From the NCBI RefSeq assembly GCF_902459555.1, contig NZ_CABPSM010000025.1, positions 1-64,000 on the forward strand: a stretch of DNA of 64,000 nt. Reading direction: 5' to 3'. The DNA comes from Pandoraea horticolens (GTDB lineage: Bacteria; Pseudomonadota; Gammaproteobacteria; Burkholderiales; Burkholderiaceae). How positions within the stretch are numbered: position 1 is the first letter of the stretch; each line of letters begins with the position of its first letter. The notes under the pieces were generated by a model. It was not told where the DNA came from and did no database searches. It was given only the letters and a program-made list of their open reading frames with translations. Below, one piece after another: positions 49,930 through 58,565 of this stretch. The position numbers were made by a program, and so were the translations under genes.

Positions 49930-51230
49930 TACGCCGCCAGTGCGCGAATCATCCCCGCAGCCACGGTGTGGTGCGTGGCCTCGTCGATCAGCACGAACGC
50001 GCCCGTGGCGGGGTTCTCGTCGTACGTATCGGCAGCCACCGGCTTTTGCAGACTCAACTGCACGCGACCGATGTCGTTCATGGCAAGCGTGGTCTTATCC
50101 GTACCGTGCAAGAGCGTGCTCACGTCGAGTACCGTGTCCACGCTGCCGATCTTCACGTACACCGTGCTGGTCGCTTGCTTGAGCAGGTACTTGCGCTGCG
50201 GCGTGAGCGCGTCTTCGTCGAACCAGCAGACGTCGGCGGACAGTTTGCGCGACGGTGCGAGCGCCGATTCGGCGGCCACGAAGGTATCGCCGCGCGACAC
50301 ATCGACATCCTCGGTCAGACGGATCGTCACGCACTGCCCGGCGAAGGCTTCCTCGAGCAGGCCGCGCGGCCCGACGATCTCGGCGACGCTCGCCGAGCGG
50401 CCGGCCGGCAGCACGCGCAGCGCCTGACCGACACGCACCGAACCCGACTCCACGCGTCCCATGTAGCCACGGAAGTCATCGGCGTGCGAACCATCCTGAC
50501 GCGCCACCAGTTGCACCGGGAAGCGCAGTTCGCCGCCCGATTGGGCGACCGGCAGCGCTTCGAGCAGGTCGAGCAGCGGCTCGTCCTGATACCAGGGCAT
50601 GCGCTCGCTCGCGTACACAATGTTGTCGCCCTTGAGCGCGGAAACCGGCACGAAGCGTACGCCTTCGAGCCCCAGAAGTTGCGCCAGTTCGAGATAGGCG
50701 GCGCGAATCGAGTCGAACGTCGTCTCGCTGTAGTCGACCAGATCCATCTTGTTGATGGCCACGATCACGTGTTGCAAGCCGAGCAGCTTGACGATGGCGC
50801 TGTGACGCTTGGTCTGGGCGAGCAACTCGGTGCGGCCGCCGACTTCGGTCACGCGCGTGGCATCGACCAGCACGATAGCGGCGTGCGCCGTCGAGGCCCC
50901 CGTAACCATATTGCGGGTGTACTGCTCGTGACCCGGCGTGTCCGCGATGATGAACTTGCGGCGTGCAGTCGTGAAGTAGCGATAGGCGACGTCGATGGTA
51001 ATGCCCTGCTCCCGCTCGGCTTCGAGGCCGTCGGTGAGCAGCGAGAAGTCGATGTCTTCGCCGGCGGTGCGCTTGTGCTTGGCGCGAGCGAGCGCGCTGA
51101 GTTGATCGGTCAGCACCGATTTGCTGTCGTACAGCAGGCGGCCGATCAACGTGCTCTTGCCGTCGTCGACGCTGCCTGCCGTAATGAAACGCAGCACGCC
51201 GAGGTCTTCCTGATGCGGGGTGAGGCTCAT
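49929..51230 (-). CDS. cysN: Sulfate adenylyltransferase subunit 1 (GTPase)
   Basis: A 433-residue translation-factor-like GTPase that drives APS synthesis by CysD. The P-loop is AGSVDDGKSTLIGRLL, DTPGHEQYTRNM is G3 and NKMDLVDY is G4. It has no C-terminal APS kinase (CysC) extension. The start at 51230 follows GAAGAG; the frame is open further upstream, but that sequence is not conserved. It is 100 bases after cysD. Confidence 0.94.
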   Translation of the reverse strand: MSLTPHQEDLGVLRFITAGSVDDGKSTLIGRLLYDSKSVLTDQLSALARAKHKRTAGEDIDFSLLTDGLEAEREQGITIDVAYRYFTTARRKFIIADTPGHEQYTRNMVTGASTAHAAIVLVDATRVTEVGGRTELLAQTKRHSAIVKLLGLQHVIVAINKMDLVDYSETTFDSIRAAYLELAQLLGLEGVRFVPVSALKGDNIVYASERMPWYQDEPLLDLLEALPVAQSGGELRFPVQLVARQDGSHADDFRGYMGRVESGSVRVGQALRVLPAGRSASVAEIVGPRGLLEEAFAGQCVTIRLTEDVDVSRGDTFVAAESALAPSRKLSADVCWFDEDALTPQRKYLLKQATSTVYVKIGSVDTVLDVSTLLHGTDKTTLAMNDIGRVQLSLQKPVAADTYDENPATGAFVLIDEATHHTVAAGMIRALAA

Positions 51231-51330
51231 GATCTCTTCAACTCGATTGCGTGGCCCTGAGTGCGGCGAATCTGCGCACCCGGCGGGCCGGTGTCTCTGA
51301 ACGTAGGGAGAAAGGCGGTCGTTGGGCGCC

Positions 51331-52278
51331 TCAGAAATACCCTTGCTTCTTGCGCTGTTCCATCGCTGCCTCGGACGTCTGATCGTCCATGCGCGTGGCG
51401 CCACGCTCCGTAATGTCGGTCACGGCCGTCTCGGCGATGATCTCCACCGGGCTCCCGGCAACGCTGGCCACCGGGCAGGTGCAACTGATGTCGCCAACGG
51501 TACGGAAACGCACCGACGCCGTCTCGCTCGACTCGCCGTCCTGCTTGGGTGTGAGCGGCGTAACCGGCACGAGCAACCCGTTGCGGCGCACGATTTCGCG
51601 CTCGTGGGCGTAGTAGATCGACGGCAGGTCGAGGTTCTCGCGAGCGATGTATTGCCACACGTCCAGCTCGGTCCAGTTCGAAATCGGGAACACACGCAGG
51701 TGCTCGTCGCCATGCAGCCGTGCGTTGAACAGGTGCCACAGTTCGGGGCGCTGGGCCTTCGGGTCCCACTGACCGAATTCGTCACGGAACGAGAAGATGC
51801 GCTCTTTTGCACGGGCCTTCTCTTCGTCGCGGCGAGCGCCGCCGATCATGGCGTCGAAGCCGTGTTCGGCAATCGTTTCGAGCAGCGTCACGGCCTGGGC
51901 CGCGTTGCGCGAATCGGTCTCGCGACGCAGACGAACCGTGCCGCGGCGGATCGAGTCTTCCACGTGCCCCACGATCAGTTCGGCCCCCAGGGCCTTGGCG
52001 TGACGGTCGCGGAATTCAATCACTTCCGGATAGTTGTGGCCGGTGTCGATGTGTACCAGGGGGAACGGCAGCACCGTCTTGCGGTTCGGGCCGAGGCCGA
52101 AGGCCTTGAGCGCCAGGTGCAGCACCACGACCGAGTCCTTCCCGCCCGAGAACAGCAGCGCGGGCTTGCGGCACTCCGCCACGACCTCGCGCAGGATGTA
52201 CATCGATTCGGCTTCGAGCCAGTCCAGATGATCCATTCGCGAGCCATTGGCCTGCGCGACTTCGTGCATCGCACCCAT
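51331..52278 (-). CDS. cysD: Sulfate adenylyltransferase subunit 2
   Basis: A 315-residue ATP-pyrophosphatase-type enzyme that makes adenosine 5'-phosphosulfate. The PP-loop is LLFSGGKDSVVVLHLA, and HIDTGHNYPEVIEFRD, GGARRDEEKARAKER and the C-terminal QGYF are characteristic. GGAAGGG precedes the ATG at 52278. Confidence 0.95.
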   Translation of the reverse strand: MGAMHEVAQANGSRMDHLDWLEAESMYILREVVAECRKPALLFSGGKDSVVVLHLALKAFGLGPNRKTVLPFPLVHIDTGHNYPEVIEFRDRHAKALGAELIVGHVEDSIRRGTVRLRRETDSRNAAQAVTLLETIAEHGFDAMIGGARRDEEKARAKERIFSFRDEFGQWDPKAQRPELWHLFNARLHGDEHLRVFPISNWTELDVWQYIARENLDLPSIYYAHEREIVRRNGLLVPVTPLTPKQDGESSETASVRFRTVGDISCTCPVASVAGSPVEIIAETAVTDITERGATRMDDQTSEAAMEQRKKQGYF

Positions 52279-52418
52279 AGTGTTCCCTTCCTTGACGATT
52301 CCGAGATTTCCGAGATTCGAATTGCCACGACGTGCCGCCACTCAGGGGCGTCGCATCGTCATATGTCTTTGCCTGATCGCATGATCCAACTGACGCGCAA
52401 GCGTTTTGCCCGCGGCGC

Positions 52419-53210
52419 TCAGTTCGACTGCACCGAGACGGGGATCTTGTTCAGGTTGCCGGCGTGCAGGCCACATTCCTTGCTGTCGCGCGACTCCCAC
52501 CACCAGCGCCCTGCCCGGCTGTCTTCGCCCGGGCGGATGGCGCGGGTACACGGCTCGCAGCCGATGCTCGGGTAGCCGCGCGCGTGCAGCGGATTGACCG
52601 GGACGTCGCGCGCTGTCAGATACGCCCATACTTGCGCTTCCGTCCAGTCGAAGAGCGGGTTGTACTTGGCGATGCCGCGGGCGTCGTCTTGTTCGGCGAA
52701 TGCCAGTTCTTCGCGTGTGACCGACTGCTCACGGCGCTGGCCGGTGAGCCAGGCGCCGGCGTCGGCGAGCGCGCGGCCGAGCGGTTCGACCTTGCGAATC
52801 TGGCAGCACGCCTTGCGAAGGTCCACGCTCTCGTAGAAGGCGTTCGCGCCATGTTTGGTCACGTATTGCTCAACGGCGTCCGCTTGCGGTGCATACTGCA
52901 CAACGTCGTAGCCGTAGCGCGATTTGATCCGGTCGATCATGCCCAGGGTCTCCGCATGCAAGCGGCCGGTGTTGAGCGTGAAGACCGTGATCGGCAGTTG
53001 CTGGCGCAGAATCACGTGCGTGATGAGCATGTCTTCGGCGGCCAGGCTGCTGGCAAACTTCACGTTGCGATGCGAACCCGCAATGCGTGCCAAGCGCTCT
53101 GCCAGCACCGCTTCCATTTCGTCGAGCAGCGCCATGTCCTGACGCTCGGCATCGGTCGCATTCGACGGCACGGCGGCCGGGGTGGGTTCCCAGCGGGATT
53201 CGTTTCGCAT
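52419..53210 (-). CDS. cysH: Adenylyl-sulfate (APS) reductase, [4Fe-4S] type
   Basis: A 263-residue thioredoxin-dependent reductase. Four Fe-S cysteines are present: the pair in RKACCQIRK and the pair in GCEPCTRAI. The catalytic Cys is in ECGLH. These cysteines mark it as an APS reductase rather than a PAPS reductase, which agrees with the lack of an APS kinase in the operon. It lies 140 bases upstream of cysD. Confidence 0.93.
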   Translation of the reverse strand: MRNESRWEPTPAAVPSNATDAERQDMALLDEMEAVLAERLARIAGSHRNVKFASSLAAEDMLITHVILRQQLPITVFTLNTGRLHAETLGMIDRIKSRYGYDVVQYAPQADAVEQYVTKHGANAFYESVDLRKACCQIRKVEPLGRALADAGAWLTGQRREQSVTREELAFAEQDDARGIAKYNPLFDWTEAQVWAYLTARDVPVNPLHARGYPSIGCEPCTRAIRPGEDSRAGRWWWESRDSKECGLHAGNLNKIPVSVQSN

Positions 53211-53240
53211 TTCGCGAACTCCTTATTGTCTGTGGGAGTG

Positions 53241-54017
53241 TTAGCCGACCAGTTTCACTGCCGCGAGCGTGAGCGTTGCCGCCAGGGCCCCGCGCACAAT
53301 GCGCTCGGGCAAGTGACGGGTGAGCTTCGCGCCCAGCCAGATCCCGGGCAGCGAGCCGATCAACAGACTGCCGAGCAGTGCCCAGTGCACCGTATCGAGC
53401 CAGATATGGCCCAGTGCGGCAATGGCTGTCAGCGGCACCGCGTAGGCAATATCGGTACCGGCGACTTCGGCCGGTTCCAATTGCGGGTACAACATCAGGA
53501 TCAGCGTCGCGCCAACGGCACCGGCGCCAATCGAGGAAATCGTCACGAGCCCGCCGATCAGCGCGCCTACCACCACGGTGGCAACTGCTTGCGGGCGGCC
53601 CGTCAACTGCCGGTTCGGGTGCGCACGCAGCGCGGACAGCAGCTTCGCGCGAAACAGCAGCGAGAGCACCGTGAGCAGGACCGAAGCGGCAATCGTCAGC
53701 TTGATGACGTGCAGCGCCGCATCGTCGATGCCCCCCAGCCGTTTCAGGAAGAGGATGGTCACCAGCGCCGCCGGCAGCGCGCCGAGCGTGAGCCGGCGCA
53801 CGATGTGCCACTTCACATGCCCGTGCGAACGGTGCGCAACCGTGCCGAAGCTCTTTGTAATCGCCGCAAACGCCAAATCCGTCCCCACGGCGACCGGTGC
53901 AGCGTAGCCAAGCAAGAGCGTGAGCAATGGCGTCATGAGCGAGCCCCCGCCTACACCGGTCAGGCCGACCAGCAGGCCGACGCCAAATCCGGAAAGGGGT
54001 TCGAGCCACAGCGACAT
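53241..54017 (-). CDS. TauE/SafE family sulfite/sulfate permease-like protein
   Basis: A 258-residue membrane protein with about eight predicted helices. The two TauE/SafE repeats each begin with a Gly-rich GVGGGS or SIGAGAVG motif (LVGLTGVGGGSLMTPLLTLL and VTISSIGAGAVGATL). It is the first gene of the cys operon, 30 bases before cysH, so it probably moves sulfate, sulfite or a sulfur organic anion; direction and substrate are inferred. Confidence 0.87.
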   Translation of the reverse strand: MSLWLEPLSGFGVGLLVGLTGVGGGSLMTPLLTLLLGYAAPVAVGTDLAFAAITKSFGTVAHRSHGHVKWHIVRRLTLGALPAALVTILFLKRLGGIDDAALHVIKLTIAASVLLTVLSLLFRAKLLSALRAHPNRQLTGRPQAVATVVVGALIGGLVTISSIGAGAVGATLILMLYPQLEPAEVAGTDIAYAVPLTAIAALGHIWLDTVHWALLGSLLIGSLPGIWLGAKLTRHLPERIVRGALAATLTLAAVKLVG

Positions 54018-54150
54018 GTACGACGCTCCTGATGGGTGCTAAATGCCTGACGGGAATAACGTTATCGAAACAGTGGCACCCACTGTAATGAAAACGCTAT
54101 ATACTTCAAACGAATTAAAAATTGTTTGTATATTTTCTAAAGTTATACAA
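54018..54150. promoter_or_regulatory. AT-rich divergent cys promoter region, probable CysB binding
   Basis: This 133-base region between the tauE-like gene and the cysB-like gene is strikingly AT-rich compared with its surroundings. It contains a loosely symmetric stretch, TATACTTCAAAC ... GTTTGTATA (about 54100-54132), as expected for CysB-type sites, which are long and degenerate. Confidence 0.5.
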
Positions 54151-55092
54151 ATGAACTTGCACCAGTTCCGTTTTGTACGCGAGGCCGTTCGTCAGAATTT
54201 CAACCTGACGGAGGCCGCCAAGGCACTATTTACCTCCCAACCGGGGGTCTCCAAGGCCATCATCGAGCTGGAAGAAGAGCTTGGTGTCGACATCTTTGCC
54301 CGGCATGGCAAGCGCATCCGTAATCTGACGGAGCCCGGGCGCATCATCTTCGAGTCCGTCGAACGAATCCTTCTAGAGGTGGAAAGCCTCAAGCGGATCG
54401 GCAAAGATTACGCTGCGCAGGATCAGGGCAGCCTGACGATTGCCACGACGCACACGCAGGCCCGATATTCGCTGCCGCATGCAGTGGCCGAATTCAAGAA
54501 GCGTTTCCCGAAGGTGCGGCTCTCGATCCTGCAGGGCAGCCCGACGCAGATTGCTGAAATGGTGTTGCACGATCAGGCCGATCTGGCCATCGCGACCGAG
54601 GCGATCGCCGGCTATAAGGATCTGGTGTCGCTGCCTTGTTATCAGTGGCAGCACGTGGCCGTGGTGCCGCCGGATCATCCGCTATTGCAATTGCCGTCCG
54701 TCGGCATCGAGGATCTGGCGAAGTACCCGCTGATTACCTATGACCCCCAGTTCGCCGGACGCGCCAAGATCGATCAGGCGTTCGCGCTGCGTCACGTACA
54801 GCCGGACATCGTGCTCGAGGCTATCGACGCGGACGTCATCAAAACATATGTGGAGCTAGGGCTGGGCGTGGGGATTCTGGCGGGGGTGGCATTCGACCCG
54901 GAGCGCGACCGCAGTCTCCGGGCCATCCATGTCGGGCATCTGTTCGGCACGAACGTGACTCGCGTCGCGCTGAAACAGGGTGCCTATCTGCGTGGATATG
55001 TCTTCACGATGGTTGAACTACTGTCGCCGATTCTGACCCGCAAGCTGGTCGAGCAGGCACTGCGCGGCGAACACGAGAGTTACGAGCTTTGA
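54151..55092 (+). CDS. cysB: CysB-like LysR-family regulator of sulfur assimilation
   Basis: A 313-residue LysR protein. The N-terminus MNLHQFRFVREAVRQNFNLT and FTSQPGVSKAIIELEEELG are typical of CysB/Cbl. TTHTQARYSLPHAVAEFKKR and LQGSPTQIAEMVL form the effector site that binds acetylserine or sulfate. A longer in-frame opening runs into the promoter region, so the ATG at 54151 was taken. The position divergent from the cys operon supports the call; Cbl or SsuR is an alternative. Confidence 0.9.
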   Translation: MNLHQFRFVREAVRQNFNLTEAAKALFTSQPGVSKAIIELEEELGVDIFARHGKRIRNLTEPGRIIFESVERILLEVESLKRIGKDYAAQDQGSLTIATTHTQARYSLPHAVAEFKKRFPKVRLSILQGSPTQIAEMVLHDQADLAIATEAIAGYKDLVSLPCYQWQHVAVVPPDHPLLQLPSVGIEDLAKYPLITYDPQFAGRAKIDQAFALRHVQPDIVLEAIDADVIKTYVELGLGVGILAGVAFDPERDRSLRAIHVGHLFGTNVTRVALKQGAYLRGYVFTMVELLSPILTRKLVEQALRGEHESYEL

Positions 55093-55571
55093 AGTCTTGA
55101 CGCGCCGCAAAGCGGCCGCCCATGCTGGCGGGCCCTTTCGGCGCAGTGAACGCCATCGAATTCCGCCGCGAAATTGACGCGCGCATCTTCTCTGAGCCCT
55201 CTGAGATAGTGAGTCACCGGCGCCCCTGCTCGTTTTGCGGGGCGTTTGCCCGGGTCTCCCCGCATCACCTCGTTGAATGCCTGCTGGATCTTCTCGACCT
55301 TGACCCGCTTTTGCGGATGGTGAAGGTGGGTCGCTCTGAGGTCGTGCAGCGTCGAGCAAATGTAGGCGTATCGAAACTGCGTTTCCGGCGTGTTATCGGA
55401 CGCGGAGAACGAGCGCATGTTGAGATTCTTGATCGCCTTGAACAGGTGCCGGAACGAACCCATCGTGACGCGACCTTGATGGTTTCGTGCACTCGGGCTG
55501 CAACGTGCCGCCACGGTTTCACTCAGGCTCACGAGTTGGGACGAGACAGGGACTCGGGAAAAGAACGTCAT
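55080..55571 (-). CDS. Hypothetical protein, 163 residues
   Basis: I do not recognise this protein. The ATG at 55571 follows GGAG at good spacing. The protein is soluble and basic, without a signal peptide or membrane helix, and has a likely helical middle (SFRHLFKAIKNLNMRSFSAS, then KVEKIQQAFNEVMRGD). The frame overlaps the last 13 bases of cysB on the other strand. It could be a genus-specific gene. It could also be a chance frame, as high-GC DNA often keeps long open frames. Confidence 0.45.
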   Translation of the reverse strand: MTFFSRVPVSSQLVSLSETVAARCSPSARNHQGRVTMGSFRHLFKAIKNLNMRSFSASDNTPETQFRYAYICSTLHDLRATHLHHPQKRVKVEKIQQAFNEVMRGDPGKRPAKRAGAPVTHYLRGLREDARVNFAAEFDGVHCAERARQHGRPLCGASRLQSS

Positions 55572-55852
55572 ACTTGAAAAACTCCATCGAATTTCCAGGG
55601 GGATGCGCCGCCGCGAAACACCGTCTCGGGCGATGCCCGCCGACGACGTGTGCTCCACGGCGGCACGCAGGCAAAGACCGGGCCCGTGCCAGCGCGTTCC
55701 CGGCCTGACGCGGCCGCGCCCGAATCGGGAAATCCCCTGCGTGCGCGCCCCACACGGTGCTGTCGGACGCGGTGAGCCGGAGACTATTTTTCTTCGCTAG
55801 CCGAACTGAAGCTGTGCGGTATGCTTACGCGATTCGCTCAAAAGGAGACCTC

Positions 55853-57022
55853 ATGCGCTCACCTCTTCGTGCCATCCATCTGTCGGGCGTGCTGCTTGCC
55901 ATGACCCTGACCGGCGTTGCGTCGGCGGCCCGCGCCGACATCACCGTCGGCATCGATCTTTCGTCGACCGGCCCGGCGGCCGCCATCGGCATTGCCAGCA
56001 AGAACGCCATGCAGCTTTGGCCCGACCAGATTGGCGGGCAGAAGGCGCACTACCTCTTTCTCGACGACGGCTCCGACCCTGGCACGGCCGTGAAGAACGC
56101 GCGCAAGCTCATTAGCGAAAACAAGGTCGACGTGATCGTGGGCCCGAATATCACGCCGAGTGCGCTGGCCATGCTCGATCCGATTTCGGAGGCGCAGACG
56201 CCGATGATCACGTTGATCGGTTCAGCCGTGGCCGTGGAGCCGCAGGACGCCAAGCGCCGCTGGGCGTTCAAGATGGCGGCGAACGATTCCGCCATGGCCG
56301 ACGTGATGACGCGCTACATGGCGAACCACGGTATCAAGACGGTGGGCTTTATTGGCTTCGCCGACGCGTATGGCGAGAGCTGGTGGAAGGAATTCTCGAA
56401 GTTTGCCGAACTGCGCAAGCTGAAGATCGTGGCCCAGGAGCGCTTCAACCGGACGGACACGAGCGTCACGGGCCAGGTCCTGAAGCTGATGTCGAGCAAG
56501 CCGGACGCCATTCTGGTTGCCGGATCAGGCACCCCGGCCGCACTGCCACAGCGCACGCTGCAGGAGCGCGGCTACACCGGGAAGATCTACCAGACACACG
56601 GCATCGCGACCTACGACTTCGTGCGCGTGGGCGGCAAGGATGTGGAAGGCACGCTGTTCCCGACGCAGCCGGGGGTTGTCGCCAAGACGTTGCCGGCTGG
56701 GCATCCGGCGCGCGCGGCGGCGTTGGCCTTCACGAAGAAGTATGAGACGAAGTACGGCACCGACACTGTCACGCAGTTCGCCGCCGACGCCTATGGCGTG
56801 TGGGATCTGCTCAACGATGCCGTGCCGCGCGCCGTAAAAGTGGCGGCCCCCGGCACACCGGCATTCCGCGCGGCGCTTCGAGACGCCCTTGAGTCCACGC
56901 ACAATCTTGCGATTCCGAACGGCATCATGAATCTGAGCCCGCAGGATCACGTGGGGCTGGATCAGCGCGCCGGCGTGATGGGTCAGATCAAGAACGGCAA
57001 GTTCGTCTATGTCTCGGACTGA
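55853..57022 (+). CDS. LivK-type ABC transporter substrate-binding protein
   Basis: A 389-residue periplasmic receptor of the branched-chain amino-acid (Peripla_BP_6) family. The signal peptide ends near ASAARADI. The mature start ITVGIDLSSTGPAAAIGIAS and VDVIVGPNITPSALAML are typical. AAAGGAGA precedes the ATG. No permease or ATPase genes lie beside it, so it is an orphan receptor. Family members bind amino acids, amides or aromatic acids. Confidence 0.9.
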   Translation: MRSPLRAIHLSGVLLAMTLTGVASAARADITVGIDLSSTGPAAAIGIASKNAMQLWPDQIGGQKAHYLFLDDGSDPGTAVKNARKLISENKVDVIVGPNITPSALAMLDPISEAQTPMITLIGSAVAVEPQDAKRRWAFKMAANDSAMADVMTRYMANHGIKTVGFIGFADAYGESWWKEFSKFAELRKLKIVAQERFNRTDTSVTGQVLKLMSSKPDAILVAGSGTPAALPQRTLQERGYTGKIYQTHGIATYDFVRVGGKDVEGTLFPTQPGVVAKTLPAGHPARAAALAFTKKYETKYGTDTVTQFAADAYGVWDLLNDAVPRAVKVAAPGTPAFRAALRDALESTHNLAIPNGIMNLSPQDHVGLDQRAGVMGQIKNGKFVYVSD

Positions 57023-57029
57023 TCGCGGC

Positions 57030-57914
57030 ATGGCGACATACACCGTAGCGTTTATCGGGCTAGGCGCGATGGGTGGCCAGATGGTTCGTCACCTGATGGC
57101 TGCGGGACATCGGTTGCACTTGTACGCACGCCGGCCCGAGGCCGCTGCGCCTTTCGTCGAGCAAGGGGCGAAGGTGTTCGCCACGCCCGCGCAGGCGGCA
57201 GCGCAGGCCGACTTTGTCGTCACCAACGTGACGACCACGCAAGACGTGGAAGAGGTATTGCTCGGCGCGCAGGGCGTGGTGCATCAGGCGCGTGCGGGCA
57301 CGATCTGCATTGATCACAGCACGATTTCGGCGGAGGCGACGCGGCGCATGGCGGCGCGTCTGGCGCGCCACGACATTCAGTTCGTGGATGCGCCCGTGTC
57401 TGGCGGGCCGACTCGCGCGGCAGACGCAACACTGTCGATCATGGTCGGGGCGTCGGGCGACGTCTTCGATAAGGTCAAGCCGTTGCTGTCGGTTCTGGGC
57501 ACGACGATCACGCATGTGGGTGATGTTGGGGCGGGTCAGGTGGCAAAGGCTTGCAACCAGATCGTTCAGGTGATCAATATCCAGGGCATTGCGGAAGCGA
57601 TGCTGTTCGCGGCGCGTAATGGTGTGGATCAGGACAAGGTCATCGAGGCGATTTCGGACGGGCTGGCGGGCAGTCGAATGCTCGACATGATGGGCCCCAA
57701 GATGGCGCATCGGGATTTTGTGGCGGGGATCGAAGCTCGTCTGCACGACAAGGATTTCTCGATGATTCTGGATGCGGTGGCTGACGCGGGGCTATCACTG
57801 CCCGCGCTGACACTGGTGAAGGGGCAGTTGTCCGTGTTGATGGAGAACGGCTGGGGCCGTGACGACACCTCGTCGCTGCTGCGCGTTTTGGAGGGGCAGC
57901 AGCAAGTTCACTAA
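57030..57914 (+). CDS. 3-hydroxyisobutyrate dehydrogenase-like NAD(P) oxidoreductase
   Basis: A 294-residue beta-hydroxyacid dehydrogenase. The Rossmann motif is FIGLGAMGGQMVRHLMAAGH, the substrate motif is FVDAPVSGGPTRAADATLSI, and the catalytic Lys is in GAGQVAKACNQIVQ. It starts 7 bases after the receptor gene and is likely co-transcribed. An in-frame ATG at 57009 overlaps the receptor and is a possible start. Likely substrates are 3-hydroxyisobutyrate, tartronate semialdehyde or similar; valine-breakdown use would fit the LivK-like neighbour. Confidence 0.88.
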   Translation: MATYTVAFIGLGAMGGQMVRHLMAAGHRLHLYARRPEAAAPFVEQGAKVFATPAQAAAQADFVVTNVTTTQDVEEVLLGAQGVVHQARAGTICIDHSTISAEATRRMAARLARHDIQFVDAPVSGGPTRAADATLSIMVGASGDVFDKVKPLLSVLGTTITHVGDVGAGQVAKACNQIVQVINIQGIAEAMLFAARNGVDQDKVIEAISDGLAGSRMLDMMGPKMAHRDFVAGIEARLHDKDFSMILDAVADAGLSLPALTLVKGQLSVLMENGWGRDDTSSLLRVLEGQQQVH

Positions 57915-58034
57915 ATCCCGGCGAGGCGGGCTTGTGGCCGGGAGAAATTTCGGTCATAATCTCGCCTTCGTCCGGTGAGCCCTCGGGTTCCTCGTACGAA
58001 TCACGCTGCGACACCATTCGGTGAACGCACACCC

Positions 58035-58119
58035 GCCCAGGTGGTGAAATTGGTAGACGCAGGGGACTCAAAATCCCCCGCCGCAAGGCGTGCCGGTTCG
58101 ATTCCGGCCCTGGGCACCA
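58035..58119 (+). tRNA. tRNA-Leu (CAA)
   Basis: An 85-base type II tRNA including an encoded CCA. The acceptor stem is GCCCAGG with CCTGGGC. The anticodon arm GGGGA-CTCAAAA-TCCCC gives CAA, a variable arm follows, and the T arm is GCCGG-TTCGATT-CCGGC. It marks the left edge of the island-like region. Confidence 0.97.
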
Positions 58120-58565
58120 CAAGATCTATATCCCGCAAGGCTTTCCCGGTTGTTTGGCGTAATTTTGGCGTAGTCACGCGAAAACGCTCAATGCCCCCCC
58201 TATCGCGGTCGCTGGGTTGGCAATGTTTCTGACCGACATAACCTCGAGCCCAGATCCACAAGAATTTGCACGGCAGTGTTCCGCCAAGCACACCAAAGCC
58301 GCCTTGCACGACCTTCCAACCGCATGTGTATTAATCTCGTGCGGGGGTCTACTCTGATTCAGGCCGCTCGCCAATCAATCGTCGTCAAGCGCGAAGTACC
58401 CGAGAAATGAGCCCGCGACCGTCGTTGCGAATGGACGGGAACAAGGTAGTCGAATAAATTCACGAACGCCGATCTTCGCTTTATGAATTGAGCGCAGCTA
58501 AGATGGCGAGACATCTCATACAGTTGACGCAAAATCACAATACAAATCGTTTTGGGGGAAAAGTT
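58120..58565. other. Post-tRNA region without a supported gene
   Basis: These 446 bases hold the 11-base-period TTTGGCGTA repeats and no integrase-like gene. A 44-codon frame at 58223-58357 has no recognisable content. Frames antisense to the tRNA are artefacts. The last ~60 bases become AT-rich and end in GGGGGA, the ribosome-binding site of the next gene. Confidence 0.5.
58153..58172 (+). repeat. Direct repeat TTTGGCGTA, period 11
   Basis: Two exact copies of TTTGGCGTA (58153-58161 and 58164-58172) are spaced by 11 bases, about one helical turn. They lie 34 bases after the tRNA. Such phased short repeats beside a tRNA attachment site are typical of arm-type sites bound by tyrosine integrases or excisionases. 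Confidence 0.55.

Noticed and set aside
58001-58309. Minus-strand frame across tRNA-Leu
   Set aside because: It reads through the tRNA gene in antisense, a well-known annotation artefact.
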